Origin: Actinomycetota bacterium
GTDB taxonomy: Bacteria > Actinomycetota > Humimicrobiia > Humimicrobiales > Humimicrobiaceae
Reading direction: 5' to 3'
DNA length: 8,938 bases
Assembly (NCBI GenBank): GCA_023379515.1
Contig: JAMCQQ010000326.1
Location: 1 to 8,938 of the forward strand
Shown: positions 1-6,917 of the stretch, piece after piece
How the letters are laid out: each line of letters opens with the position of its first letter
Position numbering within the stretch: position 1 is the first letter of the stretch
The notes under the pieces: generated by a model
What the model was told of the DNA's origin: nothing
The model's input: only the letters and a program-made list of their open reading frames with translations
The model's database searches: none
Translations under genes and position numbers: made by a program

Positions 1-1949
1 ATCAAGATATTTGCGCCCAATGGACGATATTTGACGCCGCGAAGCGCTAACGGAATCAAGGCTATTATTATCAATGCATTAAATATAACTGCTGAAAGTA
101 TTGCGCTGTGTGGAGAGTGCAGCTGCATTATATTAAGCTTGTTCAAGACTGGATAGGCGTTAACAAAGATTGCAGGTATTATGGCGAAATATTTTGCTAC
201 ATCATTAGCGATGCTAAAAGTTGTGAGCGCACCTCTCGTTATCAATAGTTGTTTTCCAATTTCAACTATCTCAATTAATTTTGTAGGGTCTGAGTCCAAA
301 TCAACCATATTTCCAGCTTCTTTTGCAGCCATAGTTCCTGTATTCATCGCAACTCCCACATCTGCCAGTGCAAGAGCTGGGGCATCATTTGTACCATCGC
401 CGGTCATGGCAACCAACTTACCTTTCGATTGCTCATTTCTAATTAGTTCCATCTTTTCTTCTGGATTAGCATGTGCAAGGAAGTCATCAACACCTGCCTC
501 CTTTGCGATAGCAGCTGCTGTTAATGGATTATCACCTGTTATCATTACAGTTCTAATCCCCATAGTCCGGAGCTGATATAATCTTTGCTTAATCCCACCC
601 TTTACTTTATCTTTTAAATGAATAACACCAAGAACATAACTGTCGCGCGCGACAACTAATGGGGTCCCACCAGTATTTGAAATATTTTCAATTATTGGTG
701 ATATACCTTCTGGGATTGTGCCACCCTGACTTACAACCCATTCAAATACCGCATCAGCTGCTCCTTTTCTAATTCTTGTTCCGTTCCAATCAATGCCGCT
801 CATACGTGTATGAGCTGAAAAGGGGATGAAATCAGCCTCCAATTTATTGATTTGTCTCTCCCTAAAACCAAAATGTTTTGCAAGGATAACAATTGAGCGA
901 CCTTCTGGAGTTTCATCACTAAGAGACGCTAGTTGTGCTGCATCTGCAACATCTTTTTTTGAAACACCTATAACCGGAATAAACTCCGATGCTTGACGGT
1001 TGCCAAAAGTGATAGTTCCAGTTTTATCAAGCAACAATGTATCAACATCTCCTGCAGCTTCAATTGCGCGACCGGACATTGCTAAGACATTATGCTGTAC
1101 CAAACGATCCATTCCAGCAATACCAATAGCAGAAAGCAGTCCTCCAATGGTTGTTGGCATCAGGCATACAAGTAGAGCAATCAACACGGATATTGCAACA
1201 ACTTCACCTGAATATATGGCAAATGATTCCAGTGTAATTACCACAAGCATAAATATAATAGTTAAACCTGCAAGAAGTATATTTAGCGCAATCTCATTTG
1301 GCGTTTTTTGGCGGGAAGCACCCTCAACAAGGGCTATCATTCGATCAAGAAAAGTTTTTCCCGGTTCTGATGTAATACGCATTTTAATTTGATCAGATAA
1401 CACCTTTGTGCCGCCAGTTACTGCACTTCGATCACCACCGCTTTCTCTGATTACTGGTGCAGACTCACCAGTTATAGCTGATTCATCTACCGATGCAATC
1501 CCTTCAATTACTTCTCCATCTCCCGGTATTATTTCTCCTGCAGAGACAATGACGATATCTCCTTTGTGTAGATCTGATGAAGGAATTTTTTGAATACTGC
1601 CATCCACAATGCGATTTGCAATGATCTCACGTTTCATTTTACGCAACGAGCTTGCCTGAGCTTTTCCTCGTCCTTCTGCCATAGCCTCGGCGAAATTTGC
1701 AAATAACAAGGTAAACCAAAGCCAGAGCGAAATACCAGCAAGAAACCCGGAATCTCTATTACTGTTAATAATACTGGTAATGAAATAGTATGTTGAAATG
1801 ATACTTCCAATTTCGGTTATGAACATGACCGGGTTATGAATCAATGAACGAGGATTTAATTTTTTAAATGAGTCAAATATAGCTTCTCTAATTAAAGAGG
1901 TCATTAAAAACTTCTGGTCCTGCTTTGTTTTATTGATAAATGATTTCAT
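1..1949 (-). CDS. kdpB: KdpB, ATP-hydrolysing subunit of the Kdp potassium pump (C-terminus cut by window edge)
   Basis: KdpB is the P-type ATPase subunit (P1A/P-type IA) that drives K+ import by KdpFABC in the cytoplasmic membrane. I translated the minus strand from the ATG at 1949; it stays open for 649 complete codons to the edge. Visible motifs are the actuator TGES at about 160-163 (Ser163 corresponds to the inhibitory phosphorylation site Ser162 of E. coli), the membrane motif [15 protein letters not shown] at about 262-276, the phosphorylation motif DKTGTIT with catalytic Asp308, the nucleotide-binding RKG at about 394-396, MITGDN at about 469-474, [13 protein letters not shown] at about 515-527, and the [12 protein letters not shown] helix with Asp583 and Lys586. 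Compared with the E. coli protein (about 682 residues) only some 30 C-terminal residues are missing. No frameshift or internal stop was found. The start lies 13 nt after the kdpA stop, so the two are probably cotranscribed; only a weak GGAAAA precedes the ATG. kdpC is expected just beyond the left edge. Confidence 0.97.
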   Translation of the reverse strand, partial: MKSFINKTKQDQKFLMTSLIREAIFDSFKKLNPRSLIHNPVMFITEIGSIISTYYFITSIINSNRDSGFLAGISLWLWFTLLFANFAEAMAEGRGKAQASSLRKMKREIIANRIVDGSIQKIPSSDLHKGDIVIVSAGEIIPGDGEVIEGIASVDESAITGESAPVIRESGGDRSAVTGGTKVLSDQIKMRITSEPGKTFLDRMIALVEGASRQKTPNEIALNILLAGLTIIFMLVVITLESFAIYSGEVVAISVLIALLVCLMPTTIGGLLSAIGIAGMDRLVQHNVLAMSGRAIEAAGDVDTLLLDKTGTITFGNRQASEFIPVIGVSKKDVADAAQLASLSDETPEGRSIVILAKHFGFRERQINKLEADFIPFSAHTRMSGIDWNGTRIRKGAADAVFEWVVSQGGTIPEGISPIIENISNTGGTPLVVARDSYVLGVIHLKDKVKGGIKQRLYQLRTMGIRTVMITGDNPLTAAAIAKEAGVDDFLAHANPEEKMELIRNEQSKGKLVAMTGDGTNDAPALALADVGVAMNTGTMAAKEAGNMVDLDSDPTKLIEIVEIGKQLLITRGALTTFSIANDVAKYFAIIPAIFVNAYPVLNKLNIMQLHSPHSAILSAVIFNALIIIALIPLALRGVKYRPLGANIL

Positions 1950-1962
1950 AATATATTTTCCA

Positions 1963-3687
1963 TTAATATTGAGTTCCGGCTTGCATGAGGAAGTGCTCAA
2001 GGATCGGTCCCAGGGTATAGGAGGGGAAGAATGTGAGAGCTCCGACTATAACAATCACGCTGATTAACAGAAAAACAAAAAACATATTCGTGGTTGAGAA
2101 AGTACCGCTTGATTCGGGAGCTATTTTCTTCCCTGCCATGCTTCCTGCAATTGCCATAACTGGAATAATAAATAGATAACGACCAATTAGCATTGCCAAC
2201 CCTAGAATTACATTATAAAAAAGCGTATTTACTTGAAGTCCAGCAAAGGCGCTGCCGTTGTTTCCTGTAGCAGATGAGGCTGCGTAGAGGATTTCAGTAA
2301 GTCCATGTGGTCCAAGATTTAGCCTTCCGATTAATCCTATTTTTGTAACAGCTGCAAGAGCAGCAAATCCTAATATACTTGCCTCTAAAATTAAGATTGC
2401 AAGCATGGACATCTTCATTTCCTTGGATTCAATTTTTTTGCCAAGATACTCAGGAGTTCGACCTACCATTAACCCCGCAATAAAAACGGTTAGTATTACA
2501 AAGACAACAATTCCTAATAAACCAACGCCCACACCACCAAATATTATTTCTCCGAGCGCGATATTCAGCATTGCCATTCCTCCAGCAAGTGGGGTAAAGC
2601 TGTCATGCATGCTATTGACCGCTCCACAAGATGCATCTGTTGTAATAGTTGCGAATAAAGCAGACCCGGTTATACCAAACCTGACTTCTTTGCCCTCCAT
2701 ATTTCCACCAGATTGTGTTGAGCTAGCGATCTGGTCAACACCAAGTTTAGTTAACATTGGGTTTCCGGATTGCTCGCTCCAAAGGATCACGCTAAAACTA
2801 AAAAGAAATAAAATTGTCATTGCTATAAAGAGTGCCCAGCCCTGGCGATGATTCTTTGCAAAACGGCCAAATGTATAGGTTAAGCCAGATGGAATTGCAA
2901 AGATTGCTAGTAGTTGAATAAAGTTTGTTAATGGAGTTGGGTTCTCAAATGGGTGCGATGAATTGGCGCTAAAAAAACCTCCGCCATTTATCCCAAGTAC
3001 TTTTATAATATCCTGAGAAGCGACCGGTCCCTGGGCAATGACCTGTTTTGTACCCTCAATTGTCTGAACAACTGTATATGGTTGAAAGTTTTGAATTACT
3101 CCCTGAGAAACAAAAAAAATCGCTCCAACTATCGATAGGGGTAGAAGAATATATAGACATGAACGAGTCAGGTCAACCCAAAAATTTCCTATCTCCTTTC
3201 CAGATTGACGGGTTAATCCCCTTATAAATGCAATTGAAAGTGCTAATCCTGTCCCAGCTGAAACAAAATTCTGCCACGTCAGACCCACCATTTGAGTAAA
3301 ATAGCTGACGGTGCTCTCCCCTGAATAAGCCTGCCAATTAGTATTAGTTACAAAACTTACGGCAGTGTTAAAAGCAAGGTCCGGCTTCATTCCAGAAAAG
3401 TTTTGCGGATTCCACGGAAGAATATTCTGTAATCTAAGAATTGCGTAAAGGAAGATAAAACCGCAGAAATTAAAAATTAACATAGTTATTGTATATGTCG
3501 TCCATTTCATTTCGCTTTTAGGATCAATTCCACATAGGCGATAGATAGTTCGCTCTACTGGTCTTATTACTGGATCAAGGAACGTACGCTCTCCAGAAAA
3601 AACATGAGCCATATAAGTCCCCAAGGGTTTGGTAAAAAGTGCTAATAGAGTGATATAAATCAGTATTTGTAGAATGGTTATTGACAT
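1963..3687 (-). CDS. kdpA: KdpA, potassium-binding and channel-like subunit of the Kdp pump
   Basis: KdpA is the polytopic subunit, related to the SKT K+ transporter superfamily, that selects K+ through four pore loops and passes it toward KdpB. The 574-residue product is close to the usual length (E. coli 557) and very hydrophobic throughout. All four filter regions are visible: [12 protein letters not shown] at about 114-125, [20 protein letters not shown] at about 231-250, [16 protein letters not shown] at about 349-364, and [11 protein letters not shown] at about 473-483. [16 protein letters not shown] at about 405-420 is another strongly conserved family stretch. The second filter loop has Ile233 where E. 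coli, as I recall it, has Thr (LGTNGGG). The ATG at 3687 is supported by an AGGAGAG ribosome binding site and by a first transmembrane segment beginning at once ([18 protein letters not shown]). It sits 29 nt after kdpF and 13 nt before kdpB, which indicates an operon. Confidence 0.98.
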   Translation of the reverse strand: MSITILQILIYITLLALFTKPLGTYMAHVFSGERTFLDPVIRPVERTIYRLCGIDPKSEMKWTTYTITMLIFNFCGFIFLYAILRLQNILPWNPQNFSGMKPDLAFNTAVSFVTNTNWQAYSGESTVSYFTQMVGLTWQNFVSAGTGLALSIAFIRGLTRQSGKEIGNFWVDLTRSCLYILLPLSIVGAIFFVSQGVIQNFQPYTVVQTIEGTKQVIAQGPVASQDIIKVLGINGGGFFSANSSHPFENPTPLTNFIQLLAIFAIPSGLTYTFGRFAKNHRQGWALFIAMTILFLFSFSVILWSEQSGNPMLTKLGVDQIASSTQSGGNMEGKEVRFGITGSALFATITTDASCGAVNSMHDSFTPLAGGMAMLNIALGEIIFGGVGVGLLGIVVFVILTVFIAGLMVGRTPEYLGKKIESKEMKMSMLAILILEASILGFAALAAVTKIGLIGRLNLGPHGLTEILYAASSATGNNGSAFAGLQVNTLFYNVILGLAMLIGRYLFIIPVMAIAGSMAGKKIAPESSGTFSTTNMFFVFLLISVIVIVGALTFFPSYTLGPILEHFLMQAGTQY

Positions 3688-3698
3688 TATAGTCGTCT

Positions 3699-3705
3699 CT
3701 CTCCT
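3699..3705 (-). promoter_or_regulatory. Ribosome binding site of kdpA
   Basis: On the minus strand this reads AGGAGAG, a near-consensus Shine-Dalgarno sequence. The gap from AGGAG to the kdpA ATG is about 13 nt, or shorter if the trailing GAGAG pairs instead. It is the strongest ribosome binding site in the window and fixes the kdpA start. Confidence 0.75.
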
Positions 3706-3716
3706 GGTGGAAAAAG

Positions 3717-3812
3717 TTAGAATTTCTCAGGTCTTAAAAGAGCATAGACCAGATATATTAGTAAACCTGCAGCAATTAATCCATTTATTAAGAAATGAAC
3801 GTTAATTCCCAT
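3717..3812 (-). CDS. kdpF: KdpF, small one-helix subunit of the Kdp pump
   Basis: A 31-residue ORF (ATG at 3812, TAA ending at 3717) that standard ORF size cut-offs miss. It starts MGINVHFLINGLIAAG and continues LLIYLVYALLRPEKF. That is one transmembrane helix followed by the Y-A-L-(L/I)-x-(P/A)-E-x-F tail typical of KdpF; E. coli KdpF (29 residues) ends in YALINAEAF. KdpF binds at the KdpA-KdpB interface and stabilises the complex, probably with a lipid-like role. It lies directly ahead of kdpA, the standard kdpFABC position, 8 nt after the stop of another small ORF. Its own ribosome binding site is weak (TAGGTCTGGGT before the ATG), so translational coupling to the upstream ORF is plausible. 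Family assignment rests on length, helix, tail and position, all consistent. Confidence 0.92.
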   Translation of the reverse strand: MGINVHFLINGLIAAGLLIYLVYALLRPEKF

Positions 3813-3820
3813 ACCCAGAC

Positions 3821-3904
3821 CTAAAATTTATCAACTTTAAACACGTACAAAATGCAGCTTAAAATAAAAATAATTAAAATTAGAATAAAGCTTACATCTA
3901 ACAT
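3821..3904 (-). CDS. 27-residue single-helix membrane peptide at the head of the kdpFAB genes
   Basis: A short minus-strand ORF from the ATG at 3904 to the TAG at 3821. The product starts MLDVSFILILIIFILSC and ends ILYVFKVDKF: an acidic residue, one very hydrophobic helix of about 20 residues, then a short charged tail. Three things suggest it is real. A good ribosome binding site (AAGGAC) lies 6 nt before the ATG. The stop is only 8 nt before the kdpF start. It fills the otherwise empty leader of the pump operon. Its layout (one helix, then a tail ending in K-F) resembles that of kdpF, so it may be a diverged duplicate or a separate accessory peptide. From memory, other bacteria also carry short single-helix ORFs before kdpF, but I cannot verify homology here. 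Alternatively it is a leader ORF that mainly tunes kdpF translation. Confidence 0.62.
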   Translation of the reverse strand: MLDVSFILILIIFILSCILYVFKVDKF

Positions 3905-4004
3905 GTATTTGTCCTTAAATATAAAAAACTGCGATATTGTAAAACAGGTAATGTAAAGAAACCGTTAAGAAATGGGTGAGCTGTATAAATTTTTTATAAT
4001 TTTT
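3905..4004 (-). promoter_or_regulatory. Control region between kdpE and the pump genes, with TTTACA direct repeats
   Basis: This 100-nt non-coding gap separates the kdpE stop from the first pump-side ORF and is the natural place for a KdpE-activated promoter. On the minus strand two TTTACA hexamers stand 14 nt apart (3952-3957 and 3938-3943). Further upstream a TTTATA (3984-3989) is half of an AT-rich inverted repeat at 3984-3998. The E. coli KdpE operator, as I recall it, is a T-rich pair of TTTATA/TTTACA-like half-sites, so these are candidate KdpE sites. A TACAAT at 3936-3941 could be a -10 box with no good -35, as expected of an activator-dependent promoter; it overlaps the second TTTACA. 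The exact start point cannot be assigned. No hairpin followed by a T-run that would end the kdpDE transcript is evident, so read-through from kdpDE is also possible. Confidence 0.4.
3911..3916 (-). promoter_or_regulatory. Ribosome binding site of the 27-residue ORF
   Basis: On the minus strand this reads AAGGAC, with 6 nt (AAATAC) between it and the ATG at 3904. This is good Shine-Dalgarno sequence and spacing, better than for kdpF, kdpE or kdpD, and it is the main evidence that the small ORF before kdpF is translated. Confidence 0.6.
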
Positions 4005-4706
4005 TTAGTTAGAACATAGACGGAAACCAACGCCCGGTTCGGTTATTATGTATTTTGGCATAGAGGGTATCTTTTCTATTTTTTTACGAAGATTGCTTAT
4101 ATGAACACGTAGAGTTTGAAAATCCTCTATAAATTCTGGACCCCAAACTTTTTCAAGTATCATCTTGGAAGTGACTATGCAATCAATATTTTGAGCAAGG
4201 CAGGATAAGATGTCGAACTCAGTCCTGGTCAAATTAACTTCTTGCCCTGATTTCTTAACTATCCTGCTTGCGAGATTAATTTCTAATTCACCTAAACTAA
4301 TAATTGGGCTATTTATTTGCTGCGAAACTGTTCGTCTAAATAACGCTCGAATCCTGGCCAATAGTTCTCCAGCAGAAAATGGCTTAGTAATATAATCATC
4401 AGCTCCCAGGTCAAGTGCATTAATAATATCTGTATCTTTATCTCTAACACTAATAACTATAATTGGAGCGTTACACCATGTCCGTATCTCCTTGCAAACC
4501 TCCAGTCCACTAATTCCAGGCAAAGATAAGTCAAGTAAAATTAGATCTGGAGAGTGATCTATAGCAAGATCAATAGCCTTTTCACCATTTTCAGCGGTGA
4601 TGGACTCATATTTTCGTGCTGATAAAATCGACACCAATGCTCGTCGAATTTGCTCCTCATCATCTACGATTAATATTTTTAACGGTTTTTCAGGTACACT
4701 TTTCAT
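4005..4706 (-). CDS. kdpE: KdpE, OmpR/PhoB-type response regulator
   Basis: KdpE is the transcription factor that, when phosphorylated by KdpD, activates the pump genes. The 233-residue product has a receiver domain (about 10-122) with the acidic pair Asp15/Asp16, phosphoacceptor Asp59 in DLILLDLSLPG, switch residue Ser86 and Lys108 in ITKPF. A winged-helix DNA-binding domain follows (about 137-230), with RTEFDILSCLAQN, the recognition-helix region TLRVHISNLRKKIE and the C-terminal wing ITEPGVGFRL. Length and domain order are normal for the OmpR family. The ATG at 4706 lies 12 nt after the kdpD stop with no clear ribosome binding site, so translation is probably coupled to kdpD. KdpE rather than another OmpR-type regulator is inferred from adjacency to a KdpD-like kinase and the kdpFAB genes. 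The gene precedes the pump genes instead of following them as in E. coli. Confidence 0.93.
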   Translation of the reverse strand: MKSVPEKPLKILIVDDEEQIRRALVSILSARKYESITAENGEKAIDLAIDHSPDLILLDLSLPGISGLEVCKEIRTWCNAPIIVISVRDKDTDIINALDLGADDYITKPFSAGELLARIRALFRRTVSQQINSPIISLGELEINLASRIVKKSGQEVNLTRTEFDILSCLAQNIDCIVTSKMILEKVWGPEFIEDFQTLRVHISNLRKKIEKIPSMPKYIITEPGVGFRLCSN

Positions 4707-4718
4707 AAAATAATCGAT

Positions 4719-6278
4719 TTAATTCTCAAGAGGAAGAGTGATGATAAAACGTGCTCCATGTGGGATTACATCTTCAACCCAAATTTTTCCTCCATGAAAT
4801 CGGACTATTTCCTTTACAATGGCAAGCCCTAATCCCGTGCCTGATTTAGTAGATTTAGATGATTTACCTCGATAGAATTTTGTAAATATTTTTTCATGTT
4901 CTTCTTTTGAAATGCCTGGGCCACTATCTTCAACCAACATTTTCACTTCATTTTTTTTATAGGAAGCATTAATTCTAATAGTGCTGTCGGGGTAACTGTA
5001 AGTTAGAGCATTTTCAATCAGGTTTTGAAAAACACAAGTCCACTGCGAATAATCTACATTTATTAATGGTAGATCTCCTGGAATATCGACTAGTATTTTG
5101 GATAATTGATCCTGTCTTAACTTCGATAACACTTTTCCAATTATTTCACCAAATTCATAATAATCTCTTTTTGGTTCCCAGGTAGCGGATTCTAATTTTG
5201 AGAGGTCAACCAGTGAGCTGATACTTGCGTTCAAACGATCAATGTCATTGTGTAAGGTTTCAAGTTCCGATTTGATGGTTAAGGGGTCCCAATCCACATC
5301 TCTTTGCAGTAAATTCGTTATTGTTGCAGTTAATGAAGATAAAGGTGTCTTTAATTCATGCGATACAGAGGAAATTAGCGTAGATTTGAGGCGATCAGCC
5401 TCCCGAAGTGCATCTGCCTGTACTGCCATTGATTGGAGGTGCTTACGCTCAAGGAATGCAGATGCTTGATTAGCAATAGAAACGACAATTCTAATTTTAC
5501 TATCAGTATAGCTTTTCCTATCCTTTGCCATATCAATGTAAAGAACACCAAATCTTTGTGTTGCAGTTTGAAGTGGAATAAATATATCGTCTCTTTTATG
5601 CGAAACACCGGTTTCATAATGGCTTACAGAGATTGGCAAATCGCCAGTGTTTGGGAATGAACCCTTTCCTTTACCTGGTAGACCTATAGCCTTTGAGTGT
5701 TCATGAGACCATTCTGCAAGTTCTTTTACCCTACTATCATTTTGGAAAGTTAAATCTTTGGAAGAAGAAAATTCATTTAAACTACTAGATTCATCAGCTA
5801 AAAAAATTGTAGCAGATTTTGCCATAGTGATATTGATTACCTCATTAATTAATATCTTTGCCATATCCAAAATAGATATTTCCGAAACAAGCTGGCCACT
5901 GAATTTGTATAGAATCAGGGTTTCTTGTTCCCGTATTTTTGCTTGAGTTTCACGTTCTTTTAATCTTCCTGCTTGAATTCCAATTAAAATACTAACTATT
6001 AAGAAAGCAAAGAGAGAAAGCAAATCCTTAGGATCATGTATTATGAAAGTATAAAATGGGGGAAGAAAGAAATAGTTCCAGGCTAAAAAAGAGAGAATAG
6101 ATGCAAATATTGCTGTTTTAACCCCATTTATACTTGCTATAAATAAAATAATTAAAAGGTATAGTAATGCCCATTGACCTTTTGCAAAATAATCTCTGCC
6201 CAGGAAGAATAAACCGGTAGCAACCGCGACTATTCCAAGTGCAGTTAAATAATTAGTAAATTCTTTTTTAAGTTTCAT
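4719..6278 (-). CDS. kdpD: KdpD-type sensor histidine kinase lacking the N-terminal KdpD/USP region
   Basis: A membrane histidine kinase of 519 residues that should phosphorylate KdpE. The order is: four transmembrane segments of DUF4118 type (about 11-28, 36-51, 54-72 and 86-103, with the characteristic WNYFFLPPFYTF at 67-78), an Arg/Lys-rich linker (GRLKERETQAKIREQE), a GAF-like domain (about 125-280), a HisKA dimerisation helix with phosphoacceptor His307 in SSVSHELKTPLSSL, and a HATPase domain with N-box FQNLIENALTYS (about 417-428), G1 box DSGPGI (451-456), F-box FTKFYRG and G2 box GTGLGLAIV (480-488). Classical KdpD (894 residues in E. coli) has some 370 more residues at the N-terminus, including an ATP-binding KdpD domain and a USP domain; nothing of that kind is encoded upstream. 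The first in-frame ATG, with a promoter just before it, gives the start, but there is no Shine-Dalgarno. Loss of the N-terminal region implies altered signal input. Confidence 0.92.
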   Translation of the reverse strand: MKLKKEFTNYLTALGIVAVATGLFFLGRDYFAKGQWALLYLLIILFIASINGVKTAIFASILSFLAWNYFFLPPFYTFIIHDPKDLLSLFAFLIVSILIGIQAGRLKERETQAKIREQETLILYKFSGQLVSEISILDMAKILINEVINITMAKSATIFLADESSSLNEFSSSKDLTFQNDSRVKELAEWSHEHSKAIGLPGKGKGSFPNTGDLPISVSHYETGVSHKRDDIFIPLQTATQRFGVLYIDMAKDRKSYTDSKIRIVVSIANQASAFLERKHLQSMAVQADALREADRLKSTLISSVSHELKTPLSSLTATITNLLQRDVDWDPLTIKSELETLHNDIDRLNASISSLVDLSKLESATWEPKRDYYEFGEIIGKVLSKLRQDQLSKILVDIPGDLPLINVDYSQWTCVFQNLIENALTYSYPDSTIRINASYKKNEVKMLVEDSGPGISKEEHEKIFTKFYRGKSSKSTKSGTGLGLAIVKEIVRFHGGKIWVEDVIPHGARFIITLPLEN

Positions 6279-6279
6279 T

Positions 6280-6296
6280 AGTCTAATTTTAAGACT
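6280..6296. repeat. Short inverted repeat between the kdpDE promoter and start codon
   Basis: AGTCT, a 7-nt spacer, then AGACT: a perfect 5-bp inverted repeat. It lies 1 nt before the kdpD ATG and overlaps the start point expected from the promoter at 6301-6329. The position suits a repressor or autoregulatory operator or a small 5' hairpin, but the arms are short and chance occurrence in AT-rich DNA is possible. Confidence 0.3.
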
Positions 6297-6300
6297 TTAT

Positions 6301-6329
6301 TTTATATAAAAAAATATTTGCAGATTCAA
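6301..6329 (-). promoter_or_regulatory. Candidate sigma70-type promoter of kdpDE
   Basis: On the minus strand a -35 box TTGAAT (6324-6329) and a -10 box TATAAA (6301-6306) are separated by exactly 17 nt. This is close to the bacterial TTGACA-17-TATAAT consensus. Transcription would start near 6294, leaving a leader of only about 15 nt before the kdpD ATG, consistent with the lack of a Shine-Dalgarno sequence. Confidence 0.6.
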
Positions 6330-6341
6330 GATAGATTAATA

Positions 6342-6370
6342 CTGACTTTTTATTTCAAATTAATGATAAA
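6342..6370 (+). promoter_or_regulatory. Weak candidate promoter for the membrane protein and glycosyltransferase genes
   Basis: CTGACT (6342-6347), a 17-nt spacer and GATAAA (6365-6370) match the sigma70 consensus at 4 of 6 positions in each box. The site is correctly placed about 40 nt before the plus-strand gene. In DNA this AT-rich such matches are not rare, so support is modest. Confidence 0.33.
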
Positions 6371-6401
6371 ATACACAACTAAAATTTAGAAAATCTATTA
6401 A

Positions 6402-6417
6402 ATGGCAAAATGGCAAA
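6402..6417 (+). repeat. Tandem 8-bp duplication at a start codon
   Basis: ATGGCAAA occurs twice in direct succession. The second copy supplies the start of the membrane protein gene. The first opens another frame of 12 codons (6402-6440) that ends inside the gene. See the start-codon finding. Confidence 0.7.
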
Positions 6418-6895
6418 ACCAACTAAATATGCAACTTTAATTTCAAGTATTGTAACCATTTTTGCAATAATTGGAATAATAATTGGCATATTAACATTGA
6501 AATCTCTTGTGATAATTCTTTTATTACTTCCTGCAGTAGTTTATGAAGTCTATAGAACTGAAGGCGAATCAACAAGATGGGCTTCCTGGGTTCTGCTCTT
6601 AGTTTTAGTCCTTGAGATTGTCCTGATTGCAGCCAATGTCAGCTTTAATCTGGCGTCTTTTCTTGGTAGAAGCGAAGCAACCGTCGCCGGTTATAGAGTT
6701 CCATTGGGTGATATCAAAATTGTGGGGCCTTTTGTAATGGGAATTCTCGCTGTGATTCTTTTTGTCAGAACTTACGGACGATTTACAAAATGGCTTGCTG
6801 CTGTAATTTTCATTTCAAGTCTTGCCTTGATATATACGATCAATCCAAATATTATTAGCAGCATTATTAACCTGGTAATAGAGCAAAGCAGTTAA
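6410..6895 (+). CDS. Small polytopic membrane protein of unknown function
   Basis: A 161-residue, strongly hydrophobic protein that I do not recognise. About five membrane segments can be seen: residues 8-28, 31-47, 57-78, 103-121 and 127-146. There is a short Lys-containing N-terminus (MAKPTKYATL), a loop YRTEGESTRWA between segments two and three, and a loop of about 24 residues (SFNLASFLGRSEATVAGYRV and following) between three and four. No catalytic motif or signal peptide cleavage site is apparent. The ATG at 6410 is the only in-frame start after a stop at 6380-6382, and it has no Shine-Dalgarno. The glycosyltransferase gene follows after 22 nt on the same strand, so the two are probably cotranscribed. 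A role in envelope or glycan export or anchoring is only guilt by association. Confidence 0.82.
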   Translation: MAKPTKYATLISSIVTIFAIIGIIIGILTLKSLVIILLLLPAVVYEVYRTEGESTRWASWVLLLVLVLEIVLIAANVSFNLASFLGRSEATVAGYRVPLGDIKIVGPFVMGILAVILFVRTYGRFTKWLAAVIFISSLALIYTINPNIISSIINLVIEQSS

Positions 6896-6917
6896 TAAAT
6901 CTTTAAGTGGTAAAAAT

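Noticed and set aside
181..1593. Plus-strand ORFs of 131, 130 and 61 codons
   Set aside because: They are antisense to kdpB, whose minus-strand reading frame is continuous with all P-type ATPase motifs. The plus-strand products are Ser/Ile/Pro-rich with no recognisable domain.
1..1949. Possible frameshift in kdpB, because no complete ORF is evident there
   Set aside because: Manual translation shows one uninterrupted frame; the only reason it looks incomplete is that its stop codon lies beyond the left edge.
2405..2851. Plus-strand ORF of 148 codons
   Set aside because: It lies entirely antisense within kdpA, has no family-like sequence, and is explained by codon bias of the real gene.
3905..4004. 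c-di-AMP (ydaO/kdp-type) riboswitch before the pump genes
   Set aside because: The gap is only 100 nt, very AT-rich, and shows no multi-stem pairing of the kind that riboswitch needs.
3974..4004. Intrinsic terminator after kdpE
   Set aside because: The only palindrome (3984-3998) is made solely of A and T with a 6-bp stem and no GC-rich core, so it would be a poor terminator.
5242..5660. Overlapping short ORFs on both strands inside kdpD
   Set aside because: They are out-of-frame shadows of the continuous histidine kinase frame; none has a ribosome binding site or recognisable domain.
6279..6409. Remnant of a KdpD N-terminal domain upstream of the short kinase
   Set aside because: The region is short, AT-rich and carries promoter elements; no coding for Walker-type or USP sequence was found.
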